From NCBI RefSeq assembly GCF_000969885.1, contig NZ_CP009501.1, forward strand, positions 2,308,908 through 2,372,907: 64,000 nt of DNA. Reading direction: 5' to 3'. This document shows, piece by piece, positions 46,385-55,338 of this stretch (position 1 is its first letter; every line of letters begins with the position of its first letter). This stretch comes from Methanosarcina thermophila TM-1. Its GTDB lineage: Archaea; Halobacteriota; Methanosarcinia; Methanosarcinales; Methanosarcinaceae. The position numbers and the translations under genes were made by a program. Below the pieces are notes generated by a model that made no database searches, had not been told where the DNA came from, and saw only the letters and a list, made by a program, of their open reading frames with translations.

Positions 46385-47410
46385 ATGCAGGATCTCTGGA
46401 CTTTGAAATACAGGGCACGTACCCTGAAGGAAATGCTTGGAAACGAACATGCCGTAGCCACGCTTTCCGAACTGGCACAGTCAGGGACTTTACCCCACCT
46501 TATTTTATATGGTCCTGAAAACTCCGGAAAAACGACAGCTTCTCTCGCTCTTGCCAGGCAGCTTTACGGAAATACTTGGAAAAACAATTTTACATACTTT
46601 AATGCTTCGGATTTTTTTGACCAGGGAAAACGTTATCTGGTGCGGGATAAACGTTTTGTACGTATTCTGGGCACGGATGATCCAAAGAAAATCTACAAAA
46701 GCGTAATTGATATTTTTAAGGAAATTGTCAACGAATATGCAGGGATGGCTTCAATTGATGCCGATTATAAGTTAATCTACATCGATAATGCAGAATCCCT
46801 CAGTTCAGATGCACAGAATGCCCTCAGGCGAATTATGGAGAAGTATAGTGCAACGTGCAGGTTTATTCTTTCCACGACCAAACCTTCCAAGCTTATTGCT
46901 CCGCTCCGCTCAAGAGGCCTTCAAATTTTTTTCACATATGTACCCGATTCTGTTCTGAGAGCTCATCTCGAAAAAATCGGCTGTGCTGAGAAGCTGGAGC
47001 TTTCGGAAGGCGCATTAGATGCGATCCTTTATTCTGCAAAGGGAAATGTTGCAAAAGCGGTGCAGACCCTACAGCTTGTTTCCCTGTTTTCAAACGGTTC
47101 GGCAATTACTGAAGAGATGGTATATGAAGCCAGTCTGAAAGTCAGAGACGAAAGTATAGATAATCTGCTTTCTGCGGCTCTTTCTGGAGATTTCTCCAGA
47201 GGGCGGCAGCTTATTGACGAAATGATAATCGAAAAAGGGCTGTCAGGAACAGAGATTCTTGAAAGACTTTGTGAGGCTCTTGTAGACTCGGGAGAATCAG
47301 ATGAAGATGTCGCTCGCCTTGTTGTGAAAATCTCTGAAACCGATGCCTGTCTTAAAGATGCTGCCAATGACAGAATCCAGCTCGAAAAATTGATTTCTAA
47401 TTTCTCTTAA
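46385..47410 (+). CDS. Replication factor C small subunit, divergent
   Basis: A 341-residue RFC clamp-loader small subunit. Walker A is GPENSGKTT (residues 43-51, usually GPPGTGKTT). Walker B is YIDNAES, so the usual DEAD is D134-N-A-E. The arginine-finger SRC motif is SRG (176-178). The fold otherwise follows RFCS: SSDAQNALRRIMEKYSATCRFIL is intact. The altered motifs suggest weak or no ATP hydrolysis, as expected for the second small subunit of the three-subunit RFC known in Methanosarcina. I use ATG 46385, with ggtggaaggt upstream; an earlier start at 46352 is less likely. It follows secD closely. Confidence 0.88.
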   Translation: MQDLWTLKYRARTLKEMLGNEHAVATLSELAQSGTLPHLILYGPENSGKTTASLALARQLYGNTWKNNFTYFNASDFFDQGKRYLVRDKRFVRILGTDDPKKIYKSVIDIFKEIVNEYAGMASIDADYKLIYIDNAESLSSDAQNALRRIMEKYSATCRFILSTTKPSKLIAPLRSRGLQIFFTYVPDSVLRAHLEKIGCAEKLELSEGALDAILYSAKGNVAKAVQTLQLVSLFSNGSAITEEMVYEASLKVRDESIDNLLSAALSGDFSRGRQLIDEMIIEKGLSGTEILERLCEALVDSGESDEDVARLVVKISETDACLKDAANDRIQLEKLISNFS

Positions 47411-47996
47411 CTTTTTGTTACTCTTAAGCATCTCTGGCATCTCTTAATTTTTTACAATCACTGCAGTTCTTTGAGATCTTCCCCTCTTTCCAATGCGGGT
47501 TTCAAAATGTATTATATATATGCTTCCATCCAATGTTCTCTAAAAATCCAAAAATATATATATTATTACCTGTTAATTAGAACTATAACGATAAAGTATA
47601 TATATAATTAGATTTTATCTCTTATTGCAGATAGGTCAAAAACTCAGGCTTCTCAGAAGTTAAGGGGCTCCAGTATAATTGCTAAGGGATGTATGGACCT
47701 GGTTTTCAGAATATTCACAGGCGTGCTTTACTCCCAAAAAAAACGGTTCAGAGCCCGACTTCCTTGGGTAGAAGCCAGGTCTGGCCTTTTTAAAAAAATC
47801 CACAAATCCCTCCATTTTTTTCCCTGAATAGCTCCCTCTTTTCAGGGAAACCATATTTATACGGCAGAATAGAACCCTGATGTGCGCTTGAAAAGGGTAA
47901 GATTCTGCCTGGAGTTAAAAAGAAACTGTCTGCCTGAACTCGCACTTCAGGCAGGCATTCAACCAAACGTTTTTTCTCCAATTTTTCAATTTATTT
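47411..47996. other. Convergent intergenic region
   Basis: About 590 bases between RFC and the end of the mtmP operon. It has several AT runs (atatatatgctt at about 47515, tatatatataatt at about 47597). A hairpin terminator lies at 47930-47954. The stretch 47640-47900 is more balanced in composition but holds no gene I can support. Confidence 0.55.
47930..47954 (-). terminator. Terminator of the mtmP operon
   Basis: A nine-pair stem, ctgcctgaa (47930-47938) with ttcaggcag (47946-47954), loop ctcgcac. Read on the minus strand it is followed by a T-rich run (gtttctttttaac). It lies about 45 bases after the last gene of the mtmP operon. Confidence 0.7.
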
Positions 47997-48233
47997 TCAG
48001 TACTTATAGTGCTTTACCGAGTGATAGAGAACCACAACAAAGAAAGCAACTATCACCAGCAAGAAGCTGAAGAAACCAACAGGATCCCAGAGGAAGCCTA
48101 TTCCTTCTCCACCTTCTTCCCACGAAACCAGTACGGCTCCCTGGAGCACTGTAGGAATAACAACACAGGCGAAGGCAAGCACGAAAATAAATACAATATC
48201 AAAGACCTCTTTAACAATGCTTTTTTCTGCCAT
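47997..48233 (-). CDS. Small membrane protein of the mtmP operon (78 aa)
   Basis: A 78-residue protein with two long hydrophobic segments (DIVFIFVLAFACVVIPTVLQ and FFSFLLVIVAFFVVVLY) and charged ends. No family recognised. It is the last of four genes in one direction, 14 bases after the 90-residue gene, and is followed by a terminator. It probably associates with the permease or affects its stability. Confidence 0.75.
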   Translation of the reverse strand: MAEKSIVKEVFDIVFIFVLAFACVVIPTVLQGAVLVSWEEGGEGIGFLWDPVGFFSFLLVIVAFFVVVLYHSVKHYKY

Positions 48234-48247
48234 TTCTCCCAGCCTCT

Positions 48248-48520
48248 TCAGTCGTAGTACTTGAACTCAAACATGTGGTTCTTTATCGATTGGCGTACAC
48301 TCAAGCATCCAACTGTTTCGATTCCTATCAGAAGACCTACGAAGATCACGTAGAGATAGAAGAAATTCCCGGAAATTTCCCAGGTCTCAGAAAGTACCTT
48401 GTAAAGAACAAATCCTTCTACGCCTATCAGCAGGAGAAGTATGCCTATAATTAAGCTTGTATCCCCATTGAGCTTGCTGCGATACTTACTTTCCATCGCC
48501 TGGTTATTCGTCTCCAACAC
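48248..48520 (-). CDS. Small membrane protein of the mtmP operon (90 aa)
   Basis: A 90-residue protein with two hydrophobic segments (LIIGILLLLIGVEGFVLY and FFYLYVIFVGLLIGIETVG). It starts at GTG 48520 with aaggagg six bases upstream, a very good site. It overlaps the permease end by 17 bases, so its synthesis is coupled. Function unknown, likely a permease accessory. Confidence 0.78.
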   Translation of the reverse strand: MLETNNQAMESKYRSKLNGDTSLIIGILLLLIGVEGFVLYKVLSETWEISGNFFYLYVIFVGLLIGIETVGCLSVRQSIKNHMFEFKYYD

Positions 48521-49904
48521 CTATCGCCTCCTTTCCAATCCTTGCACTCTCCAAACCCCTGGGCAGGGGCCATCCCATTTCAGCCCAATTATTTTCTGTA
48601 GTTGAACTGTGCCTGTGGCTAAAGTAGAAGTATGCAATGCCGTAGAACACAAATGCGAAAATCAGGTTATATTTGTAGCCCCAGAACAGCGTTGAGAGAA
48701 TTGTTATTGCGATTGCGATTGCAAAATACGCAATATACGGCTGGAAAGGACCCACAAAAGGCCTGACCTTGCTTGTGCTCTCAGGAAAGAGGTTCCTGAA
48801 GCGGATTAGCGAGAACGGGATCAACACATAACAGAGCAGTCCCGAGACAATGGAGAAAGTAATAACCTGATCCAGAAAACCGCTAAAGGCAAAACCTATC
48901 GCAACAGGCATCGTGAAGATCACAGCCCGGTATGGAGTATTATATCTTGGATGTACTGCCGAGAACCATGATGACACATACTTGTCTCTTGACAGAGCGA
49001 ACCAGGAGCGTGAAGAGTCACAGACGCAACCGTTTGCACTGGCAACGCAGGTCAGGAAAGTCCCAAGCCCAAGCAGAGCAATGAATATAAACACCCCACT
49101 GTTCTGTGCCGCTTCAAAAAGCGGGTACACAGAGACTCCCAGCATGTCCGTAGGAATTAGCACTGAACAGAGGTAAAGAGTCATTGCTGCTCCTATTAGC
49201 AGAGTAATCATACCTGCTTGCTGCCCGAGAGGTACTGCCCTTGAGGGATGCTTACACTCCTCAGCGCACATTGCTGCACCTTCTATACCCAGGTAGAACC
49301 AAGGCCCGAACTGCAAGGCTGCAAAAAGACCTATCATTCCATTTGGAAGGGCACCCTGGAAGAGATATTCAGGATGGATGTTAACAGTTCCAAAGGCAGT
49401 TGCGAAGAAGAAAGCCACTATTGCAATGAAAGCAATCATGGTCAGGATAAAATTCAGAGTCAGAGCTGCAACAACACCCCGGTAGTTAATGAAGGTCAGA
49501 AGTGCAATGACAAGCAGCGTCACAGGAAAAACCTGTAGCTCCGGGAAGATGCTCTGTGCAATAAATGCAACAACAATAGCGTCTGCCGCCTCAAGGGCTA
49601 TATACTCCATATACACGGCGAGCCCCACGCTGGCAGCTGCTCCGGGTCCAACAAATAATCTCGCCCAGTCGTAAGGTCCTCCTGCAAGTTTGGTTGATGA
49701 CCCGAGTTCACTGGCGCACAGAGAAATCATAACATACATGGTCCCTGCAACCAGCATGGCAAGCATGGAACCCAGAATTCCTCCCTTTGCAACTGTAAAG
49801 TTCCATCCCATGTACTCTCCGACCAGCACAATGCCCACTCCAAGAGCCCACACATGGAAAGGCCGCAGGGTTTTTACCAGGCTGGCAGATTCATGTTCAG
49901 ACAT
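48504..49904 (-). CDS. mtmP: Methylamine permease (APC family)
   Basis: A 466-residue APC-superfamily transporter with about twelve membrane segments. The first segment contains HVWALGVGIVLVGEYMGWNFTVAKGG, and later GPWFYLGIEGAAMCAEECKHP matches the segment 6 region of amino acid/amine permeases. Its place behind mtmCB and next to mtbA makes monomethylamine the likely substrate; that is inference from context. The ATG at 49904 lies five bases after the stop of a 34-residue gene. Confidence 0.85.
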   Translation of the reverse strand: MSEHESASLVKTLRPFHVWALGVGIVLVGEYMGWNFTVAKGGILGSMLAMLVAGTMYVMISLCASELGSSTKLAGGPYDWARLFVGPGAAASVGLAVYMEYIALEAADAIVVAFIAQSIFPELQVFPVTLLVIALLTFINYRGVVAALTLNFILTMIAFIAIVAFFFATAFGTVNIHPEYLFQGALPNGMIGLFAALQFGPWFYLGIEGAAMCAEECKHPSRAVPLGQQAGMITLLIGAAMTLYLCSVLIPTDMLGVSVYPLFEAAQNSGVFIFIALLGLGTFLTCVASANGCVCDSSRSWFALSRDKYVSSWFSAVHPRYNTPYRAVIFTMPVAIGFAFSGFLDQVITFSIVSGLLCYVLIPFSLIRFRNLFPESTSKVRPFVGPFQPYIAYFAIAIAITILSTLFWGYKYNLIFAFVFYGIAYFYFSHRHSSTTENNWAEMGWPLPRGLESARIGKEAIGVGDE

Positions 49905-49909
49905 GTTGC

Positions 49910-50014
49910 TCAGCCCCTTCTTTTTGAAACCTTACTGGCATCCAGTAAGACCCAGCCCATCAGTCCGAAAGCCAGGAGATATATCAGTCCGTTTATAACA
50001 GTCCAGATATCCAT
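49910..50014 (-). CDS. 34-residue membrane peptide before mtmP
   Basis: A very short gene: ATG at 50014, TGA at 49910-49912, 34 residues. The first part reads MDIWTVINGLIYLLAFGLMG, one membrane helix, followed by a basic tail ending SKRRG. A gggg sequence lies eight bases upstream and the mtmP start lies five bases downstream. The tight spacing and single-helix pattern support a real microprotein, perhaps a permease subunit. Confidence 0.7.
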   Translation of the reverse strand: MDIWTVINGLIYLLAFGLMGWVLLDASKVSKRRG

Positions 50015-50131
50015 TATAATATCCCCTTTTTATTTCAAATTTTTATATACGTTCCACTATGCGTGAAAAATTCCGCATAAATAGTGAAGTGGCTTTATAA
50101 TTTTTTCGACTGACTTTTTTTTAAAAAAATC

Positions 50132-50154
50132 AGCCAGCGAGTCTTTCGCTGGCT
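50132..50154 (-). terminator. Terminator between mtmB and mtmP
   Basis: A nine-pair stem, agccagcga (50132-50140) with tcgctggct (50146-50154). On the minus strand it is followed by seven T then eight A residues (tgattttttt). It lies 40 bases behind the mtmB stop and would separate mtmCB from the permease genes or reduce read-through. Confidence 0.75.
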
Positions 50155-50193
50155 TTGGTCCCATCAGTGTAAACTTCAATTTCAAATTTCAGC

Positions 50194-51570
50194 TCAGAAT
50201 ACAAGTCCGAGCTCTTCAAGCTTCTTTCTTGCTCCGTCGTAGACCTGTATGTACTCGTCAGTTGGAGTAGCTGTCTTTACGTCGTAGCATTCCTGGAAGG
50301 TCTTTCCTGCGGGTGCGCTTGCAAAGTTCTTCTCATAGAGAGCTACAAGCTTGTCAAGGATCTTGTTTACTTCAGAGATCTCAACACCAGCAGTTGCCCT
50401 TGCCACTTCACCCATCATCCTGGCTTCCATACCAGTGGTCTTGTCGGTTACGACACCTTTTGCAGATGCAACACCAGAGAGGATTTCCCTGCCTGATGCT
50501 GTGTCAGTTATGGACTGAGCTGCAGTCTCAAGCAGGCACATTTCTGTGCATGGACCTGCACATGGGTAGTACTGGTTACCAGAAAGTATGTCGGTAAACT
50601 CAGTGATGGTTGCACATGCCCAGCCTGCGATCATCAGGGTTTCCCTTGTGTTGGTCGAACCCCAGCGGATGTGGACAGGGCCGTCAAGGTGCCAGCTTGC
50701 GCTGCTCATAACAACAGAGTTGATGTGGGTTGCAACGTCAACTATTGTGGTTTCCTCAATGCCGCCTGCGTAGCCTCCGAAGATTGGCATCTGTTCGTCC
50801 ATTATAATGTCGCTGTTCCCTTTGTAGTGGGCGATAACTGCAATTGCGTCAAGGTCGATCTTGAGCTCGTTGAGTTGCGAGACCTCGTGGCTGTCCGAGG
50901 AAATCATTCCGCCAGCACAGTCAGCGGAGATGTTTCCCTGAGCGGACAGGGAGGTCTCTGGGCCCTAGACACCCATGCCTGGACGGCCTGCCATTGCGCA
51001 TGCCTGTTTAATCAGACGGGTTTCAGTCTTTGCAGCAAGAACTTCATACGGGCTCTTTGGAACAGGAGCTTTCCCACGCACTGAGGTCATTACACCGTTG
51101 ACGATTGTGTCTACTTCCTTTTCAAGAGCATAGCTCAGGTGAACAGGTATGAAGACATCTTCAGAAATCGGAGAACCTGTAGGTCCACCCTGTATGATTG
51201 GCTTTCTCTTGTCACCAACGCTTCTCTTTCTTACATTTACTGCATCTCTACCTGTACCGAGTGTAAATTCCTTCTGCACATTGTTGATTGCATCCCAGAT
51301 TTCGTCTTCAGTGTACTTTACAATTCTTTTTGTGTCGGTACAGTAGATACCGCATTCAAGCAGCATGTCAAAACCTGCGTGGAAGAGTTTTTCCATCATG
51401 TCCTTGTCTGTCGGGATAAACTCTCCCTTGAAGTCGAGACCATACTTCTGCTTGAGTTCCATCGCTTTCATAGGGACTCTCATAAGGTCCCATTCATCCT
51501 GGGTGCACTTCTCTCCTACTTTTGCTCTGTCATAGAAGTCAAAGCAATCAAATGATTTTTTGAATGTCAT
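50194..51570 (-). CDS. mtmB: Monomethylamine methyltransferase MtmB with pyrrolysine
   Basis: A 458-residue protein if the in-frame TAG at codon 202 is read as pyrrolysine. The frame is open from MTFKKSFDCFDFYDRAKVGE through RPGMGV-TAG-GPETSLSAQG to KLEELGLVF. Sequence on both sides is continuous with the MtmB family, and Pyl202 is the known active-site residue that binds methylamine and presents its methyl group to the Co(I) corrinoid of MtmC. Length and Pyl position fit MtmB, not MtbB (Pyl near 356) or MttB. A gggagg site precedes the ATG. It lies 19 bases behind mtmC and is followed by a terminator. The sequence after the UAG is where the PYLIS stem-loop has been proposed in M. barkeri. 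Confidence 0.97.
50965..50967 (-). other. In-frame UAG codon (pyrrolysine) in mtmB
   Basis: Plus strand cta, read TAG on the coding strand, codon 202 of mtmB. It is preceded by AMAGRPGMGV and followed by GPETSLSAQG. With pylT and pylS present in the same window, it is read as pyrrolysine rather than stop. Confidence 0.97.
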
Positions 51571-51589
51571 GCTTTTTTGCCTCCCAGGA

Positions 51590-52243
51590 TTATTTCATAA
51601 GCTCAAGTGCTACTTTTGCAGCCTCGGCAGCGTTTTCTGCAGTTGCGTCCGCTCCAATCTCCTCAATCCATTTCTGGGATACAGGAGCTCCTCCGAACAT
51701 GCACTTTACACTATCCCTGAGGTTTTCTTCCCTCAACTTGTCCATCAGATCTTTCTGACCGAGCATTGAGGTGGTCATGAGAGCAGAGCCAACAAGAATG
51801 ACTTTTTCTCCCTTGTGCTTTGCTGCTTCTTCAACAACGGTCTCGTTAAGAACGTCAACTCCAAGGTCAAGGATTTTGAAACCATTTGCTCCGAGCATTG
51901 TGCTAACAAGCCTGTGTCCGATGTCGTGGATGTCTCCTTCAGCAACAAAAGTAATGGCAAGTCCTGTTTCTTCCCCTTCCTTCTTGTCCTTCTCAAGTTC
52001 AGGGGTAAGGATTTCCATTGCATTGTTCATTGCTTTTGCAGACATCATGATCTGAGGCAGAAATACTTCGGCTGCTTCAAACTTGTCACCGATAATCTTC
52101 ATTCCAACAGAAAGACCCTTTGTAATAATGTCAATAGCTGGAATTCCTGCATCAAGGGCTTCCTGGGTTAACTGTTTAATGCCTGCGACGTCCTGGTTTA
52201 CAATTGCATCGCGTAGCTTGTCAAACATCTCTTGGTTCGCCAT
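51590..52243 (-). CDS. mtmC: Monomethylamine corrinoid protein MtmC
   Basis: A 217-residue corrinoid protein. The N-terminal helical bundle (about 1-88) is followed by a B12-binding Rossmann domain with the base-off motif DIHDIG (D104, H106, G109), then LDLGVDV and GSALMTTSM loops and FGGAPVS near the end. It carries the methyl group from MtmB to MtbA as methyl-Co(III). Start at 52243 with ggagg upstream. First gene of the mtmCB unit. Confidence 0.96.
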   Translation of the reverse strand: MANQEMFDKLRDAIVNQDVAGIKQLTQEALDAGIPAIDIITKGLSVGMKIIGDKFEAAEVFLPQIMMSAKAMNNAMEILTPELEKDKKEGEETGLAITFVAEGDIHDIGHRLVSTMLGANGFKILDLGVDVLNETVVEEAAKHKGEKVILVGSALMTTSMLGQKDLMDKLREENLRDSVKCMFGGAPVSQKWIEEIGADATAENAAEAAKVALELMK

Positions 52244-53151
52244 TTTTTATAAACCTCCATTGAGACTAGCGGTTCTGTGCAGTATTGTTGGGCAGTACAA
52301 TGTCATCGACATTTCGTAAAGATTTTATGTTTGAATACAAACCCAAGCTCCGCTAGCTAGAAAAGAGCATTTGCATGGGGTTCTCAATTTATGGTCAAAT
52401 CCTTGCAGCCTTACATTCTTCAGCCATTAGGCGCAAGGAAATGCTTTAAATCTCCGAATTGTCTACAACTGAAATTATTCACAATCATATGCCATTTTAT
52501 CCGAATGTGTTCGGAATTTCTGTGAATAATTTCTTTCTCTGACATTGTTACTAAGGAGTTTATTTGCCGGGAATTGCAAATTCCCAGTCAAATTAGGAGA
52601 TTATATTCCAAATTACCCAACGATTTACCTGCTGGAACTGCCTGGGATAGTTCTGAACATTCAGATTCAATCCCAAGTTCAGATTGAAAATTATAGTATA
52701 TAAATGAATACTATATTTATCGAGAGTAAATCACTGTAAAAAGTTCTAAATGAGAAAAATCGGAAATTTTTACTCAAAGAATCTTGGTTTTTTTCCTAAT
52801 TTTTTCCTAATAATCCCAGATCAGGGCGTAAGAACAAAAAATTTAAATATTAGAGTTCCAAGCTACAGCGATTTATTTCAATATGTACAAGCCCTAACTT
52901 TAAAATTCAGGTTCTTCAAATCTTTCTAAAAGGAAATCTTTAAGTAGCAGATTTGACGTGGGCGACAGAATATGTGTTTTCCCTGAAAATACAGAATTGA
53001 CGAGTAAGAGCAAGTTAGACACGAAACAGCTTTCGAAAAGCTGTTAAAAAAATGAGACCGGCTTTAAAGCCGGTAGCTTATTTCTCTCAATCAAGTACAT
53101 TCTCAGTATCCAATATATTTCTCAGTATCCTGGATCTGTTCAGCAATATCT
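52244..53151. promoter_or_regulatory. Long mtmC leader and promoter region
   Basis: About 900 bases without a gene between mtmC and mtbA. An inverted repeat gggaatt/aattccc lies at 52569-52585. Around 52693-52714 atagtat and atactat flank a TATA-like tttatatac (minus strand), a fair promoter candidate; this would give an untranslated leader of about 430 bases, in line with the long leaders reported for methylotrophic genes in Methanosarcina. The mtbA terminator lies at 53057-53074. Confidence 0.5.
53057..53074 (-). terminator. Terminator of mtbA
   Basis: A perfect 18-base palindrome, accggctttaaagccggt. On the minus strand it is followed by ctcatttttttaac, a run of seven T. It lies about 80 bases after the mtbA stop. 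Confidence 0.8.
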
Positions 53152-54171
53152 TCAGTACTTGTGGCTTTTTGCGCACTCGACCATTTTCTGGAGGTTGGCA
53201 GTTGGAGTCATGCTGACAATTCCGCAGCCAACTGTAAGCAGCCCGACACCTGCGTCGAGTGCTTTCTTTGAGGCTTCGGCGACATCTTCAGGAGTTCCAT
53301 TCCAGAGTACGGCTACAGGATCAATATTGCCTACAATAATTGCGTTCTCAACGCTGCCGACTGCGGTCTTGATGTCTACTCTCTGGTCTACGCTGATTCC
53401 GTTTACGCCGGTCTTATCCATAATCCCAAGACCCTTGGTTGTGTCTCCGCAAATGTGGAGAACTGTAGCCACATCGAGTTCTTTCATTGCGTCAACTATC
53501 TTCTTCTGATAGGGCAGGGCATACTTCTCGTAGAACTCTCCACCGATAAGCTCATAGCTTGCGGTCGGGTCAATAATGACTATAGTATCTGCGCCATTTT
53601 CAACCATTGCTTTTGCATATGCTACGTTGAAGTCCGAGCAGAACTCCAGGAGTGCAGGGACAATTTCTTCCCCTGTGAACAGATTGGTAAACCAGGCATC
53701 TCCATTGATGTGCTGGGCAAGAGAGAAGGGACCAATCATGGATCCTATTATAGGGAGTTCTTTTCCGTATTTGTCAGAAAGGATCTTGATAGCTTCAAGG
53801 ATTACTCCAACTCTGCCTTCTTTCAGGCTGTAATTCCTTATCTTATCCAGATCTTCCATATTGTTGACACTGTGTTTGATTACAGAAGGCTGCTGTTTCT
53901 GATCTCCGGCTTTAATCCCACAGCCAAAAAGTTCAGCTTCAGCTGTGATGTCAAAGGGAACTCTGACAGCTTCAAAACCTATTACAGTGTGCCCTGCTTC
54001 CGCAAGAGTTGCCATTTTTTCTGCGTCGGAATGAGCTTCTGGCCAGTAGGCTCCGCAAGCTTCCATCTGTTCAACAGTTGCAGTCTGAGTGAAACAGACA
54101 GCTGGCATTCTGTCAATCGGCTGTTTCCTTAATGCACGGTATAATCTTTCTTTTGGGGTGTGTTCTGTCAT
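53152..54171 (-). CDS. mtbA: Methylcobalamin:coenzyme M methyltransferase MtbA
   Basis: A 339-residue uroporphyrinogen-decarboxylase-like methyltransferase that transfers the methyl group from MtmC (and other methylamine corrinoid proteins) to coenzyme M. The zinc ligands are visible: H239 and C241 in [11 protein letters not shown] and C316 in LTVGCGIVS. MtaA of the methanol pathway is a close paralogue; the location beside mtmCB and ramA supports MtbA. Single gene with its own terminator; probable operator-like repeats lie upstream. Confidence 0.94.
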   Translation of the reverse strand: MTEHTPKERLYRALRKQPIDRMPAVCFTQTATVEQMEACGAYWPEAHSDAEKMATLAEAGHTVIGFEAVRVPFDITAEAELFGCGIKAGDQKQQPSVIKHSVNNMEDLDKIRNYSLKEGRVGVILEAIKILSDKYGKELPIIGSMIGPFSLAQHINGDAWFTNLFTGEEIVPALLEFCSDFNVAYAKAMVENGADTIVIIDPTASYELIGGEFYEKYALPYQKKIVDAMKELDVATVLHICGDTTKGLGIMDKTGVNGISVDQRVDIKTAVGSVENAIIVGNIDPVAVLWNGTPEDVAEASKKALDAGVGLLTVGCGIVSMTPTANLQKMVECAKSHKY

Positions 54172-54621
54172 CTATAAACCCTCTCTAAGTTTATAAACGG
54201 AATTAATTTCAAAAATCCCTAGTATAAATAGATATGTATTATTATTCTTTAATAAAAGGACACATTATAAAAAATACTAATTAAATAATCGAGATTAGCT
54301 GAAAATTTCTTTAAAACAAGTAAACTTGTTTTGTTCTCAACTGCTGGACAAAAAGCTTAAAATATGTGATAGTTTCCTACTTTGATTCTTGTTTTTTGAT
54401 TCTTGTTTTTTGATTCCTGGGGACTAAAATTAATTACTGTTTGCGATTAAAGAGCGCAAAAGGAACATTCTTTCTATTTTCAAATTCAACAAGTGAAACA
54501 TCTCCGAATAGGATTGATAGCATGTTTTTCTCCTCTCAGCAAAATTTTTTGTAATTGGTAAAAGAATAAGGTAATTTGTCACAAACTAAGGTAACGAGCT
54601 ATATATTAAGAAGGAACCGAT
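54172..54621. promoter_or_regulatory. Divergent region upstream of mtbA
   Basis: About 450 AT-rich bases between the starts of mtbA and the methyltransferase gene. A perfect nine-base inverted repeat (aaaacaagt, two bases, acttgtttt; 54313-54332) lies 140 bases before mtbA. Three copies of tttgattcttgttt follow at 54381-54419 (the third partial). These could be regulator sites or remains of slippage. Confidence 0.5.
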
Positions 54622-55338
54622 ATGCCCCAGAATCCAGGATGGTATTATAATGAATTCAAACAAATTGGAGTAGATTATACCGATCTCAAAGAGGTAGAGA
54701 CTTACGATTTAAATATGCAAAAACTGAGAGACATTGAAAACGAGGCTAAAGGAATTTTGGAACTTCTCAAAATAAAGAATATGGATCTGGTTCTTGAGAT
54801 TGGAACCGGAACCGGGGAACTGGCGCTCAAGCTTTCAGGACACTGCAAAAAAGTTGTGGCTATTGATGTTTCGAGGACTATGATCTATTTTGCAAAAACT
54901 AAGGCTGAAAGCCAGAAGAAAACGAATATAGAATTTCATAATGCCGGTTTTTTAACATATGAAAATCATGATGAACCGTTTGATGCAGTTGTCACTCAGT
55001 TAGCTTTACATCATCTTCCAGACTACTGGAAGATGATAGCTCTGAAAAAAATCTACGGAATGTTGAAAGGAGGGGGAAGACTCTATTTGCGTGATGTCGT
55101 ATTCCCTTCACTGATTCTGGATTATGAAGACTTCTTCAGTAAAATCATAACTGATCTGAAGGGATCCCTTGGGGACAAGTTTGCTAAAGAAATGGAAATC
55201 CACATAAGAGAAGAATTTTCAACGCTGGATTGGATTATGGAAGGTCTTCTAAAAAATGCGGGATTTTGTATTGAATTTGCTAAATATGATGGTCTTATGG
55301 CAAGCTACCTCTGTAAAAAATTAACGAGTATAGATTGA
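54622..55338 (+). CDS. SAM-dependent methyltransferase (class I)
   Basis: A 238-residue class I methyltransferase. SAM-binding motif I is VLEIGTGTGELALKL near residue 58, motif II AIDVSRTMIYFAK near 80, and the substrate-side motif VVTQLALHHLPDYW near 120; ILKGGGRLYLRD-type motif III follows (MLKGGGRLYLRDVVF). The substrate is unknown. Aagga lies upstream of the ATG. It sits between mtbA and ramA, but no direct role in methylamine metabolism is known to me. Confidence 0.85.
   Translation: MPQNPGWYYNEFKQIGVDYTDLKEVETYDLNMQKLRDIENEAKGILELLKIKNMDLVLEIGTGTGELALKLSGHCKKVVAIDVSRTMIYFAKTKAESQKKTNIEFHNAGFLTYENHDEPFDAVVTQLALHHLPDYWKMIALKKIYGMLKGGGRLYLRDVVFPSLILDYEDFFSKIITDLKGSLGDKFAKEMEIHIREEFSTLDWIMEGLLKNAGFCIEFAKYDGLMASYLCKKLTSID

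Noticed and set aside
50194-51570. Two separate genes or a frameshift in place of mtmB
   Set aside because: The frames meet exactly at TAG in the same phase, with family sequence on both sides and Pyl at the expected codon 202.
50194-51570. Dimethylamine methyltransferase MtbB
   Set aside because: MtbB has its UAG near codon 356. The UAG here is at codon 202 of 458, as in MtmB, and the sequence matches MtmB.
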